A DNA stretch of 64,000 bases from Saccharopolyspora shandongensis. GTDB taxonomy: Bacteria > Actinomycetota > Actinomycetes > Mycobacteriales > Pseudonocardiaceae. The stretch spans positions 81,132 to 145,131 of the forward strand of contig NZ_FNOK01000022.1 in the NCBI RefSeq assembly GCF_900106995.1, given 5' to 3'. Within the stretch, counting starts at the first letter, position 1, and each line of letters begins with the position of its first letter. The notes under the pieces were generated by a model. It saw only the letters and a program-made list of their open reading frames with translations. It did not search any database and was not told the origin of the DNA. Below, one piece after another: positions 19,195-27,053 of the stretch. A program made the position numbers and the translations under genes.

Positions 19195-19400
19195 ACTCAC
19201 TTTGCGTAACGGCGCAGGTAGCGGTCCCCCTGCGGGAATTACCGTCGCCGCCTGGACTCCGGGATCCCCGACACACGTATGCCCAATACGTCGCGTCGGT
19301 AGCTGGCCTCGCCCAGTAGCCCAGAAGGGCGGGCACCGTCTGAGAACCCGCGGCGGTGCCGGTTGCGCAGGTGAGCCAAGCGGCTGCGCCGCTTCAAAGA
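19195..19400 (+). repeat. Structured intergenic repeat element, copy B
   Basis: About 205 bp, closest to copy C (22636-22858, opposite strand): shared GCGGTCC/CTGCGGGA block, CTGGACTCCGGGATCCCCGAC, CGTATGCCCAATACG hairpin, GGCCTCGCCCAGTAGCCC, CTGAGAACCCGCGGCGGTGC and a terminal GCTTCAAAGA. The inner stem CGTAT/ATACG is intact but the outer stem is reduced to CCGAC/GTCGG. It lies between the divergent thiO and thiE genes and lacks the inverted ends. Confidence 0.82.
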
Positions 19401-19509
19401 CGGGCGGTCGAGCAACTTTCACAAATTTCGGGCGCCGGGTGGGAACGCGCGCCGGTGCCCGCGTTCACGCGGTCCGGCGACCGCGCCGCGGGGAGCTACC
19501 CTGTGGGAC

Positions 19510-20181
19510 ATGCCTGGATTGGACGGCTTCGGCATCCGCGCTCGCCTCGACGAGGCGCGGCTGTACCTGTGCACCGACGCGCGCACCGAGCGCGGTGATC
19601 TCGCGGAGTTCGCGGACGCCGCCTTGGCCGGCGGGGTCGACATCATCCAGCTGCGGGACAAGAACCCGAACGGCTCCCCGCTGGAGGCCCGCCACGAGCT
19701 GGCGGCGCTGGAGGTGCTGGCCGAGGCCTGCCTGCGGCACGGCGCCCTGCTCTCGGTCAACGACCGCGCCGACGTCGCGATGGCCGCCGAGGCCGACATC
19801 CTGCACCTCGGGCAGGACGACCTGCCGGTGGAGATCGCCCGGCGCATCGTCGGCGAGCACGTCGCGATCGGTCGGTCGACGCACGACGTGGTGCAGGCGG
19901 ACGCCGCCGCGATCGAGCCCGGCGTGGACTACTTCTGCACCGGCCCGGTGTGGACGACGCCGACCAAGCCGGGCCGCTCGGCGGCCGGGCTGGAGCTGGT
20001 GGAGCACGCCGCGGAGCACCGCGGCCACGGCCGGCCGTGGTTCGCGATCGGCGGCATCGGCCCGGACAACCTGGACCAGGCCCTCAAGGCCGGCGCGGAG
20101 CGGGTCGTCGTGGTCCGCGCGATCACGGAGGCCGAGGACCCGCGCGCCGCGGCCCGCGAGCTCCGCGATCGCCTGCCGTAA
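19510..20181 (+). CDS. thiE: Thiamine-phosphate synthase ThiE
   Basis: Joins HMP pyrophosphate and thiazole phosphate to thiamin phosphate. 223 residues, TIM barrel, with VDIIQLRDKN near 45 (pyrophosphate-binding Arg/Lys), LSVNDRADVA near 83, LHLGQDDLP near 98, TGPVWTTPTK near 144 and the phosphate loop AIGGIGPDN near 180. ATG 19510 is the family start. No riboswitch precedes it; repeat copy B lies 110 bp upstream, so it is probably regulated differently from thiC and thiO. Confidence 0.95.
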   Translation: MPGLDGFGIRARLDEARLYLCTDARTERGDLAEFADAALAGGVDIIQLRDKNPNGSPLEARHELAALEVLAEACLRHGALLSVNDRADVAMAAEADILHLGQDDLPVEIARRIVGEHVAIGRSTHDVVQADAAAIEPGVDYFCTGPVWTTPTKPGRSAAGLELVEHAAEHRGHGRPWFAIGGIGPDNLDQALKAGAERVVVVRAITEAEDPRAAARELRDRLP

Positions 20182-20215
20182 CGCCGACGGCTGAGCCTCC
20201 CCGGACGCGACGCAG

Positions 20216-20236
20216 CCCCCGGCCGGGTGCCGGGGG
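20216..20236. terminator. Hairpin between convergent thiE and protease gene
   Basis: CCCCCGGC (20216-20223) pairs exactly with GCCGGGGG (20229-20236) around a 5-nt loop. It lies 35 bp after thiE and 16 bp from the protease stop, so it can act in both directions. Confidence 0.65.
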
Positions 20237-20251
20237 CCGGTCTGGTGGCGC

Positions 20252-21379
20252 TTACTGGGTGAGCAGAGTCAAGCCGTAGGCCTGCAGGATCTCGTTCACC
20301 GGCTGGAAGTAGGTCGTGCCGCCGGAGCTGCAGTTGCCCGAACCGCCGGAGGTCACGCCCTGGGCCTGGCTACCGGACAGCCAGGAGCCGCCCGAGTCGC
20401 CGGGCTCGGCGCAGACGTTGGTGCGGGTCAGACCGGTCACCGTGCCCTGCGGGTACTGCACGGTCTGGTTCTTGGCCTGCACCGAACCGCAGTGCCAGCC
20501 CGTGGTGGAGCCGGAGCGGCAGATGGACGCGCCCTCGGCGGACTCGTTGGAGCCCGCGACGGTGACGTTGCTGCCGTTGTACTGGTTCACCAGCGGCTGC
20601 GGGGTGTCGGCCGAGCCGACCCGGACCCAGCCGTAGTCGTTGCCCGGGAACGACGAGCCCTCGAACTGGCCGGCGGGCTGCGAGGTGGAGTCGCCGGCGT
20701 TGCCGCAGTGCCCGGCGGTCACGAATCCGCCCTGCACCGAGAATCCGACGGAGCAGCGGGAGCCGCTGCCGATGTAGTAGGCGTTGCCGCCGATGACATC
20801 GGCGTAGGTGCGGGGGTCCTCCAGCGATTCGGTGACGCGCACCGCATCCGTGAGGACCCCGGAGGCGTGCACGAACTGCGCCGCGTCGGGCGCGGTGCCC
20901 GGCCGGGTGGTGAGGACGACGGAGTTCCCCTGGCCGTGGACGTACCAGCCGGAGACGCCCTGCGGGGCCGTCTCGCTGCGCTCGTTGAGTCCTTCGACGA
21001 CCCCGTTGAGCTGCTCCATGCTGTAAACGACGAGCTTCGGCTCGGCGCCGGCCGCGCGCACCTCGTCGAAGCGGGCCTCGTCGGTGACGCCGACGACGAG
21101 CTTGCCGAGCGCCGGGTCGAAGTAGGACCCGCCGAAGGTGCTGCCCAGCGTGCCGCGCAGGCGCTCATCGGCCTCGCCGGCGGCGGCTTCCTGGTCGAGC
21201 CGTTGGAGGGCCTGGTCGCGGTCCAGGCCGAAGTCGCGCTGCATCGCGTCGAGCAGAGTCGCCGTCTCTGCCGCGGGCGGCGCGGTTGCGGTCGCGGTGG
21301 CAGGCATGGTCAACGCGGCCACCGTTCCCGCCGCCAACATCACGGTCCCGGCCATCCGGGCCGCGAGTCTGCGCTTCAT
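20252..21379 (-). CDS. Secreted S1 serine protease (streptogrisin / alpha-lytic type)
   Basis: 375-residue preproenzyme. Signal peptide of about 30 residues (MKRRLAARMAG then a hydrophobic core ending ATATA), a pro-region of about 150 residues of the alpha-lytic protease type (GSYFDPALGKLVVGV, VSGWYVHGQGNSVVLTT), then a mature chymotrypsin-fold domain beginning ADVIGGNAYYIG. The triad is visible: His in FVTAGHCG, Asp in GNDYGWV, Ser in CAEPGDSGGS. Six cysteines fit the three disulfides of streptogrisins. ATG 21379 has a GGGAG upstream. It probably digests extracellular protein. Confidence 0.93.
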   Translation of the reverse strand: MKRRLAARMAGTVMLAAGTVAALTMPATATATAPPAAETATLLDAMQRDFGLDRDQALQRLDQEAAAGEADERLRGTLGSTFGGSYFDPALGKLVVGVTDEARFDEVRAAGAEPKLVVYSMEQLNGVVEGLNERSETAPQGVSGWYVHGQGNSVVLTTRPGTAPDAAQFVHASGVLTDAVRVTESLEDPRTYADVIGGNAYYIGSGSRCSVGFSVQGGFVTAGHCGNAGDSTSQPAGQFEGSSFPGNDYGWVRVGSADTPQPLVNQYNGSNVTVAGSNESAEGASICRSGSTTGWHCGSVQAKNQTVQYPQGTVTGLTRTNVCAEPGDSGGSWLSGSQAQGVTSGGSGNCSSGGTTYFQPVNEILQAYGLTLLTQ

Positions 21380-21538
21380 CTGATGTCTCCCTCTTCGTGA
21401 GCTGGATCTCATCGCCCCGTCGCCAATCCAGTATCAGAGGAGAACATCAGTCCCACATCCGCCTTTCGCCCCATTCGCCCAAAACGCCCCCTGCGCAACA
21501 CCATCGAGGTAGCGCAGGAGGCGTTTGACCTGGTTTTT

Positions 21539-22471
21539 CTATCCCCCAGAAGAAGACTGACGCGACTCGCCTGTCTCGAGGGGCAGCTCGAGGTGACCCG
21601 ATTCCGGCGCCTGGCTGGGCCGTTCGGCCATGGTCGGCGCCTGCGTCGGCTGCTCCCGGGTGGGCGTCGGGTTTTCCGCGGTCGGCGGCACCGTCGGCTG
21701 CTGCGTCGGCGTCGCCTCGGTCGTCGGCTGCGGCTGCTGGGTCGGGGTCTCCCTCGGCTTCGTCGGCTCGGTCGGGACGCTGGGCGCGCGCTGCTCGTCG
21801 CGGTGCAGCACCTGACCGAGCGTGGTACCGCCGTCACCGCCGGAGAGCGGTTTCCCCGTCACTCCTTCGAATCCGGTGACGATCAGCATGCTCAGCACGA
21901 ACACCGCGGCGCAGCTCGCGGCCACCATGGCCCACCGGACGTGGCGCTTGCGCCGGTCGGCGGGCGGCTTCGCGACCGCGACGACCTCGGTCGCCTGCCC
22001 CGCCTCGGCCACGTTCAGCATGCGGGTCGCCGCGTCGATGTCGATCTTCGCCGTGCGGTCCTCGTCCACGACCGTTTCCCCGCCCGGCCAATGCATTCCG
22101 GGCGCCAGACGGATCTGCCGCGTCGCCTCGACGGATTCGTCCTTTTTGGACACGTAGCGCGCGACGGTGGTCCGCCGGAGCTTCAGCGCCGAGGCCTTCG
22201 CGGCGGCGTGCACCGCCTTCTCCTTCGCGCTGTCGAACGACCGCTGGTAGAGCGCCCCGCCCACGGTGATCACCACGCTCGTCAGCGCGGCACCGATCAG
22301 GGTGCCCGCCACGCCGAGCCGGGATCCCAGGAAGGCCGCCGTCACCGAGGCCAGCGCCGCCCCCGCGACCTGGGTCGGCGACACGTCGGCCTTCTTGGAC
22401 TTCTTGGCCTCCTCGCCCGGCTCCTGCTCGTCCGGCTCCTCTTTGCGCCTGACCTCTTTCTCGCTGACCAT
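21539..22471 (-). CDS. Two-helix membrane protein with Thr/Pro-rich C-terminal tail
   Basis: 310 residues, no family recognised. A highly charged N-terminus (EKEVRRKEEPDEQEPG) leads to one hydrophobic region (about 34-75), a Lys/Ala-rich helix, a central cytoplasmic-looking part, a second membrane helix (about 180-200) and an extracytoplasmic tail of about 90 residues made of TPTQQPQP-like repeats. This layout suggests an envelope protein whose tail crosses the wall. Start is uncertain: ATG 22471 has GGGAG very close; GTG 22480 or 22525 are alternatives. Confidence 0.55.
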   Translation of the reverse strand: MVSEKEVRRKEEPDEQEPGEEAKKSKKADVSPTQVAGAALASVTAAFLGSRLGVAGTLIGAALTSVVITVGGALYQRSFDSAKEKAVHAAAKASALKLRRTTVARYVSKKDESVEATRQIRLAPGMHWPGGETVVDEDRTAKIDIDAATRMLNVAEAGQATEVVAVAKPPADRRKRHVRWAMVAASCAAVFVLSMLIVTGFEGVTGKPLSGGDGGTTLGQVLHRDEQRAPSVPTEPTKPRETPTQQPQPTTEATPTQQPTVPPTAENPTPTREQPTQAPTMAERPSQAPESGHLELPLETGESRQSSSGG

Positions 22472-22595
22472 CGCTCCCACGCTCTTGAACGCACTCTCTC
22501 CCTGAACGGTCCAACGGGCGAACACGAGCGTTTTCTCCAGATCGTTGCCAAACCGTGAGGACTCCCACTTCGCGTAACGCGGCCGACAACGACGA

Positions 22596-22620
22596 AGGGC
22601 ACCCCGATCCGGGGTGCCCT
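22596..22620. terminator. Perfect 11-bp hairpin
   Basis: AGGGCACCCCG (22596-22606) pairs with CGGGGTGCCCT (22610-22620) with a 3-nt loop. It lies between the membrane-protein start and repeat copy C; on the minus strand it would stop readthrough from dasR. Confidence 0.65.
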
Positions 22621-22635
22621 ATCGCACGTCTTTGC

Positions 22636-22858
22636 TCTTTGAAGCGGCGTCAGCCGCTTAGCCCACCCTCGCAACTCGCACCGCCGCGGGTTCTCAGACT
22701 GGGCCCGCCCTTCGGGGGCTACTGGGCGAGGCCAGTCCCCGATGCCGCGTATTGGTCATACGTAAGTCGGGGATCCCGGAGTCCAGACGGCGGCCGTAAC
22801 TCCCGCAGGGGGGCCGCCACCCGCACCGCCACGCAAGGCGAGTCTGGAAACAGGTTTC
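22636..22858 (-). repeat. Structured intergenic repeat element, copy C
   Basis: Read on the minus strand it starts within about 7 bases of the dasR stop. Contains TGCGTGGCGGTGCGGGTGGCGG, the hairpin TCCCCGA/TCGGGGA enclosing CGTAT/ATACG, GGCCTCGCCCAGTAGCCC, CTGAGAACCCGCGGCGGTGC and the terminal GCTTCAAAGA. Compared with copy A, three helix positions changed on both sides so that pairing is kept. Confidence 0.85.
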
Positions 22859-22864
22859 TCAGGC

Positions 22865-23620
22865 TCAGTTGGGTGGGTTGAGGCGGGCGACGAACTTGTA
22901 GCGGTCGCCCCGGTAGATGGAGCGCACCCACTCGACCGGGCGCCCCTCGGTGTCGAAGGAGTGCCGGGACAGCAGCAGCATCGGCAGGCCCACGTCGGAG
23001 CCGAGCAGTTCCGCCTCCTCCGGGCTGGCCAGCGCGGTCTCGATGGTCTCCTCCGCGTGCCCCAGCTCTACCTCGAAGCTCTCGCGGAGCACCTGGTAGA
23101 GCGAACCGCCGGACTCCAGCCGGGTGGTCAGCCCGCGGAACCGGGTCAGCGGCAGGTGGGTGGTCTCGATGGCCATCGGCTCGCCGTCGGCCAGCCGCAG
23201 CCGGCGCAGCCGCAGCACGGTCGAACTCGGCTTGGTCCCGAGCAGCTCGGCCAGCTCCTCCGCGGCCGGTTCCTCGACGACCTCCAGCAGCCGGGAGGTG
23301 GGCTGGCGGCCCTGGGCGCGCATGTCCTCGGTGTAGCTGCTCAGCTGCAGCCGCTGGGCGACCTTCGGCTTCGCCGCGAAGGTGCCCTTGCCCTGCACCC
23401 GCAGCAGCCGGCCCTCCACGGTGAGCTCGGCCAGCGCTTGGCGCACCGTGGTGCGGGAGACGTCGAACTCGGCGGCCAGCGAGCGTTCGGTAGGAATCGG
23501 CGCACCGGGCGGCAGGGATCGGAGCATGTCCAACAGGTGCTGCTTGAGCCCCCAGTACTTCGGTTCGCGTTGTGCGCGTCCGGGCGAGTCCGCCCCACCG
23601 GACACGGACGTTTCGAGCAT
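22865..23620 (-). CDS. dasR: GntR/HutC-family regulator DasR
   Basis: Global repressor of aminosugar uptake and use, relieved by glucosamine 6-phosphate. 251 residues: winged helix (about 20-85, TERSLAAEFDVSRTTVRQAL) then a UTRA effector domain (about 95-250). Long segments match Streptomyces DasR, including KGTFAAKPKV, LSSYTEDMRAQG, GEPMAIETTHL and EWVRSIYRGDRYKFVARL. ATG 23620 has AGGAGG four bases upstream. It is divergent from dasABC, and dre-type operators stand before dasA and before the SIS gene. Confidence 0.93.
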   Translation of the reverse strand: MLETSVSGGADSPGRAQREPKYWGLKQHLLDMLRSLPPGAPIPTERSLAAEFDVSRTTVRQALAELTVEGRLLRVQGKGTFAAKPKVAQRLQLSSYTEDMRAQGRQPTSRLLEVVEEPAAEELAELLGTKPSSTVLRLRRLRLADGEPMAIETTHLPLTRFRGLTTRLESGGSLYQVLRESFEVELGHAEETIETALASPEEAELLGSDVGLPMLLLSRHSFDTEGRPVEWVRSIYRGDRYKFVARLNPPN

Positions 23621-23821
23621 CGTTCCTCCTACCACCGCAACCTTGCCGCCGTTGTTCCGCTCCCCGAGGCGTCGAGTCGCCGGCCTGCCGAGTCCTGATA
23701 CCTCAGCATGCCCGAAAGTCGGCCGCCTGAACGCCGGTGGCGGCGACGCGCTGACGCGGCGAGCCGGCGCCCGAAGATCAAGCCAGCCTTATGCGTGCAT
23801 GAACAGTAGCGCCGAAAAGTC

Positions 23822-23873
23822 TTGACATCGCGTGCCCCACGCCACAATCTTGCTCGCATTGGTCTACACCAAA
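23822..23873 (+). promoter_or_regulatory. dasA promoter with DasR operator (dre)
   Basis: TTGACA (23822-23827), a 17-bp spacer and CAATCT (23845-23850) form a plausible sigma-70-type promoter. Directly after it, ATTGGTCTACACCAAA (23858-23873) matches the dre consensus ACTGGTCTAGACCACT, with the symmetric core TTGGTCTACACCAA. DasR bound here would block the start region. Confidence 0.75.
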
Positions 23874-23943
23874 GTTAGGCGGGTGCTCGGCCCCGACGGC
23901 GAGCCCCCGCGGCTCCGCGCCGGCGCGGAGGAAGGGGCGAACG

Positions 23944-25212
23944 TTGAAGACCTGGAAGGCGCTCGCAGCAGCCGCTGCGTTGTCGTTGACCCTCGCTGGT
24001 TGCGGCGGCGGAGCCGGCGCGAGCGACAACAAGCTGACCGTCTGGCTGATGGACGGCTCGGCACCCGACGTCCTGATCGAAGAGCTCAACAAGGAGTTCG
24101 AGCAGAGCCACCCGGGCATGAAGGTGGACTACCAGATCCAGCAGTGGAACGGCATCCAGGACCGCCTGACCACCGCTCTGACCAGCAACGACCCGCCGGA
24201 CGTGATCGAGCTCGGGAACAGCCAGACCGCGCAGTTCTCCTCCGAGGGCACGCTGCTGGACCTCACCGCGGACGCCGGCGGCATGGGCAAGTCGCAGTGG
24301 GTACCGGCGCTCGCCGAGTCCGGCGCGTGGGAGGGCAAGCAGTACGGCGTGCCGTTCTACGCCGCCAACCGCGTCGTCGTCTACAACAAGGAGCTGTTCC
24401 AGCAGGCGGGCATCACCCAGCTGCCGGCCAACCGCGAGGAGCTGCTCGCCGCGATCACCAAGCTGGAGCAGACCCACGGCGCGGACCCCGACTTCCAGTC
24501 GCTCTACCTGCCCGGCCAGTCCTGGTACGCGCTGCTGTCGTTCATCTGGGACTCCGGCGGTGACATCGCGACCGGCCAGGGCGCGGAGTACAAGGGCGCG
24601 CTGGACACCCCGCAGACCCGCGAGGGCGTCGAGTACTACCAGCAGCTGTTCAAGACCTCGGCCACGTCCGCCCCGGCCGACACCGACGAGGCCGAGCCGC
24701 AGCAGGCCGAGGTGTACGCCAAGGGCAAGGTCGCGATGATGATCGCGCTGCCGTGGGAGGTGCAGACCGCCGCGAAGACCAACCCGAAGATCACCGAGCT
24801 CTCCGGCGCCTTCCCGATCCCGTCGAAGTTCCCGGGCAAGACCGCGCCGGTGTTCCTCGGCGGCTCCAACCTGGCGATCCCGGGCGGCAGCGCCGACGCC
24901 AACGCCGCCAAGGACTGGCTGAAGCTGCTGACCAGCCAGAAGTACCAGACCAAGCTCGCCGACAGCGGCGTCGTGCCGGGTGCCTCGCAGGACACCAGCG
25001 CGCTGGCGAAGAACCCGGTCAGCGCCGCGATGGCCATCGCATCGAAGGACGGCAAGGTGCCGCCGCCGGTGCCGCAGTGGGCGGCCATCGAGTCCGGGCA
25101 GAACCCGCTCAAGGACATGATGACGGCCGTGCTGACCGGCCAGAAGACGGTCGTCGACGCCACCTTGGAGGCGAACGACAAGATCACCCGATTGCTGGCG
25201 GCGAACAACTGA
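23944..25212 (+). CDS. dasA: N,N'-diacetylchitobiose/GlcNAc-oligomer binding lipoprotein DasA
   Basis: Solute-binding lipoprotein of a family 1 sugar ABC importer. 422 residues; the signal peptide ends in lipobox LAGC with Cys20 as the lipidated residue, followed by the mature SBP fold (KLTVWLMDGS, then FEQSHPGMKVDYQIQQWN, DPPDVIELGN, GVPFYAANRVVVYNKELF). TTG 23944 is preceded by AAGGGG. The substrate is inferred from the adjacent dasR and dre site. First gene of dasA-dasB-dasC, which lacks an ATPase; MsiK at 44.9 kb is the likely energy subunit. Confidence 0.88.
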   Translation: MKTWKALAAAAALSLTLAGCGGGAGASDNKLTVWLMDGSAPDVLIEELNKEFEQSHPGMKVDYQIQQWNGIQDRLTTALTSNDPPDVIELGNSQTAQFSSEGTLLDLTADAGGMGKSQWVPALAESGAWEGKQYGVPFYAANRVVVYNKELFQQAGITQLPANREELLAAITKLEQTHGADPDFQSLYLPGQSWYALLSFIWDSGGDIATGQGAEYKGALDTPQTREGVEYYQQLFKTSATSAPADTDEAEPQQAEVYAKGKVAMMIALPWEVQTAAKTNPKITELSGAFPIPSKFPGKTAPVFLGGSNLAIPGGSADANAAKDWLKLLTSQKYQTKLADSGVVPGASQDTSALAKNPVSAAMAIASKDGKVPPPVPQWAAIESGQNPLKDMMTAVLTGQKTVVDATLEANDKITRLLAANN

Positions 25213-25214
25213 TC

Positions 25215-26180
25215 ATGACCGCTACGCACACCCGCCCGGCGCCGGGCACCGCGGGTTCGCCCGTGGTGCCCGGCGCTCGGCGCCGCCCGCGAGTCCGGGA
25301 AGCGATGCCGTACCTGCTGCTCGCTCCCGCGGTGCTCGCGCTGATCGCACTGCTCGGCTGGCCCGCGGTGAACGTGGTCGTGACCAGCTTCCGCAAGCTC
25401 GACCTCGGCGAGCTCACCCGCGGCGAGTTCACCTGGATCGGCTTCGACAACTACGCGCAGATCCTCGGCAACCCCGAGTTCTGGACCGTCACGCTCCGGA
25501 CCGTGGTGTTCACCTCGTCCATCGTGGCGGCCACCGTGCTGACGGCACTGCTGCTGGCGCTGCTGATGAAGCACGTGCCGGTGGTTCCGCGGGTGGTGCT
25601 GCAGGTCAGCCTGCTGCTCGCATGGGCCATGCCGCAGCTGGCCGCGACCACGGTGTTCCAGTGGATCTTCGACCAGCAGTACGGGATCCTGAACAAGACG
25701 CTGGTGCTGCTCGGCTTCGAGTCCTTCGCCGGGCACTCCTGGTTCGCCACCGGCGCGAGCACGCTGACCGTGGTCGGCATCCTGATCACCTGGCAGGCCG
25801 TGCCGTTCGTGGCGATGACGCTGTACGCCGCGCTGCTCGGGGTGCCCAAGGACCTCTACGAATCGGCCGGGATCGACGGCGCCAGCGGCTGGCAGACGTT
25901 CACGGCGATCACCTGGCCGCAGCTCAAGCCGGTGCTGATGATCGTGACGTTCCTGTCGGTGTTGTGGGACTTCAAGGTGTTCTCGCAGGTGTGGGCGATG
26001 CGCGAGGGCGGCCCGAGCGGCGGGAGCACGACGCTGCCGGTCATGCAGTACCTCGAAGGCATCGCGGGCAAGCACTTCGGCGCCGCCGCCGCGGTCAGCG
26101 TGCTGATGGTGCTCGTGCTCGTCGTCGTCTGCGCCCAGTACCTGCGGCTGCTGCTGCGCTCCCAGGAGGTGGACCTGTGA
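25215..26180 (+). CDS. dasB: Sugar ABC transporter permease DasB
   Basis: 321 residues, MalF-type permease with six membrane helices after a basic N-terminus. The ATPase-contact EAA loop reads YESAGIDGASGWQTFTAITW (about 215-234). ATG 25215 is two bases after the dasA stop. It pairs with DasC to form the channel. Confidence 0.9.
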   Translation: MTATHTRPAPGTAGSPVVPGARRRPRVREAMPYLLLAPAVLALIALLGWPAVNVVVTSFRKLDLGELTRGEFTWIGFDNYAQILGNPEFWTVTLRTVVFTSSIVAATVLTALLLALLMKHVPVVPRVVLQVSLLLAWAMPQLAATTVFQWIFDQQYGILNKTLVLLGFESFAGHSWFATGASTLTVVGILITWQAVPFVAMTLYAALLGVPKDLYESAGIDGASGWQTFTAITWPQLKPVLMIVTFLSVLWDFKVFSQVWAMREGGPSGGSTTLPVMQYLEGIAGKHFGAAAAVSVLMVLVLVVVCAQYLRLLLRSQEVDL

Positions 26181-27013
26181 GGAGTGGAGCCGTGAGGATC
26201 CGCCGGATCGGGCTGTCCGCGCTGGCGCTGGCCATCGCGGTGATCTTCGTGTTCCCGACGTACTGGATGTTCGCCAGCTCGTTCAAGCCGCGCGGCGAAG
26301 TGCTGTCCACGTCCTACGACCTGGTGCCGAGCACGGTCACGCTGCAGAACTACGCGACCGCGCTGTTCGGCTCGGACTTCCTGCGCTACCTGGGCAACAG
26401 CCTGCTGGTCACGCTCACCGCGGTGGCGTGCTCGCTGGTCGCGGGCACCCTGGCGGCGCTGGCGATGAGCCGGTTCCGGTTCCGCGGCCGCAAGGGCTTC
26501 CTGATGCTGGTGCTGGTCGCGCAGATGGTGCCGTTCGAGGCGCTGATGGTGCCGATGTTCCTGTTCATGCGGGACCTCGGGCTGCTGAACAAGCTGCCGT
26601 CGCTGATCCTGGTGTACTGGGTCACGACGCTGCCGTTCACCATCTGGTCGCTGCGCGGCTTCATCGACGGGATCCCGATGGACCTGGAGGAGGCCGCCAT
26701 GGTGGACGGCTGCGGGCGGGCCGAGGCGTTCCGCCGCGTCACGCTGCCGCTGCTGGGGCCGGGCCTGGTGGCCACCTCGGTGTTCGCGTTCATCACCGCG
26801 TGGAACGAGTTCCTGTACGCGCTGATCTTCATGCGTTCCCAGGACCTCCAGACGCTGCCGGTGTTCCTGCAGAGCTTCCAGAACGCGTTCGGCACCGACT
26901 GGGGCGCCACGATGGCCTCCGCGACCCTGTTCACGCTGCCCGTCCTGGTGTTCTTCCTGGCGGTTCAGCGGAAGATGGTGTCGGGCGTCACTGCGGGCGC
27001 CGTCAAGGGCTGA
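26177..27013 (+). CDS. dasC: Sugar ABC transporter permease DasC
   Basis: 278 residues, MalG-type permease with six membrane helices and the EAA loop EEAAMVDGCGRAEAFRRVTL (about 173-192). Two starts are equally well placed: GTG 26177, overlapping the dasB stop (GTGA) with AGGAGG seven bases upstream, and GTG 26192, with AGGAG seven bases upstream. I use the first. The operon appears to end here; a separate dre site follows for the next gene. Confidence 0.9.
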   Translation: MRSGAVRIRRIGLSALALAIAVIFVFPTYWMFASSFKPRGEVLSTSYDLVPSTVTLQNYATALFGSDFLRYLGNSLLVTLTAVACSLVAGTLAALAMSRFRFRGRKGFLMLVLVAQMVPFEALMVPMFLFMRDLGLLNKLPSLILVYWVTTLPFTIWSLRGFIDGIPMDLEEAAMVDGCGRAEAFRRVTLPLLGPGLVATSVFAFITAWNEFLYALIFMRSQDLQTLPVFLQSFQNAFGTDWGATMASATLFTLPVLVFFLAVQRKMVSGVTAGAVKG

Positions 27014-27018
27014 GTAAG

Positions 27019-27034
27019 ATTGGTCTAGACCTAC
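27019..27034 (+). promoter_or_regulatory. DasR operator (dre) before SIS gene
   Basis: ATTGGTCTAGACCTAC keeps the dre core TGGTCTAGACC intact. It lies 20 bp upstream of the SIS gene ATG and 6 bp after dasC, so the SIS gene is a DasR target in its own right. Confidence 0.75.
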
Positions 27035-27053
27035 ATCTGAAGGGATGGACCCG

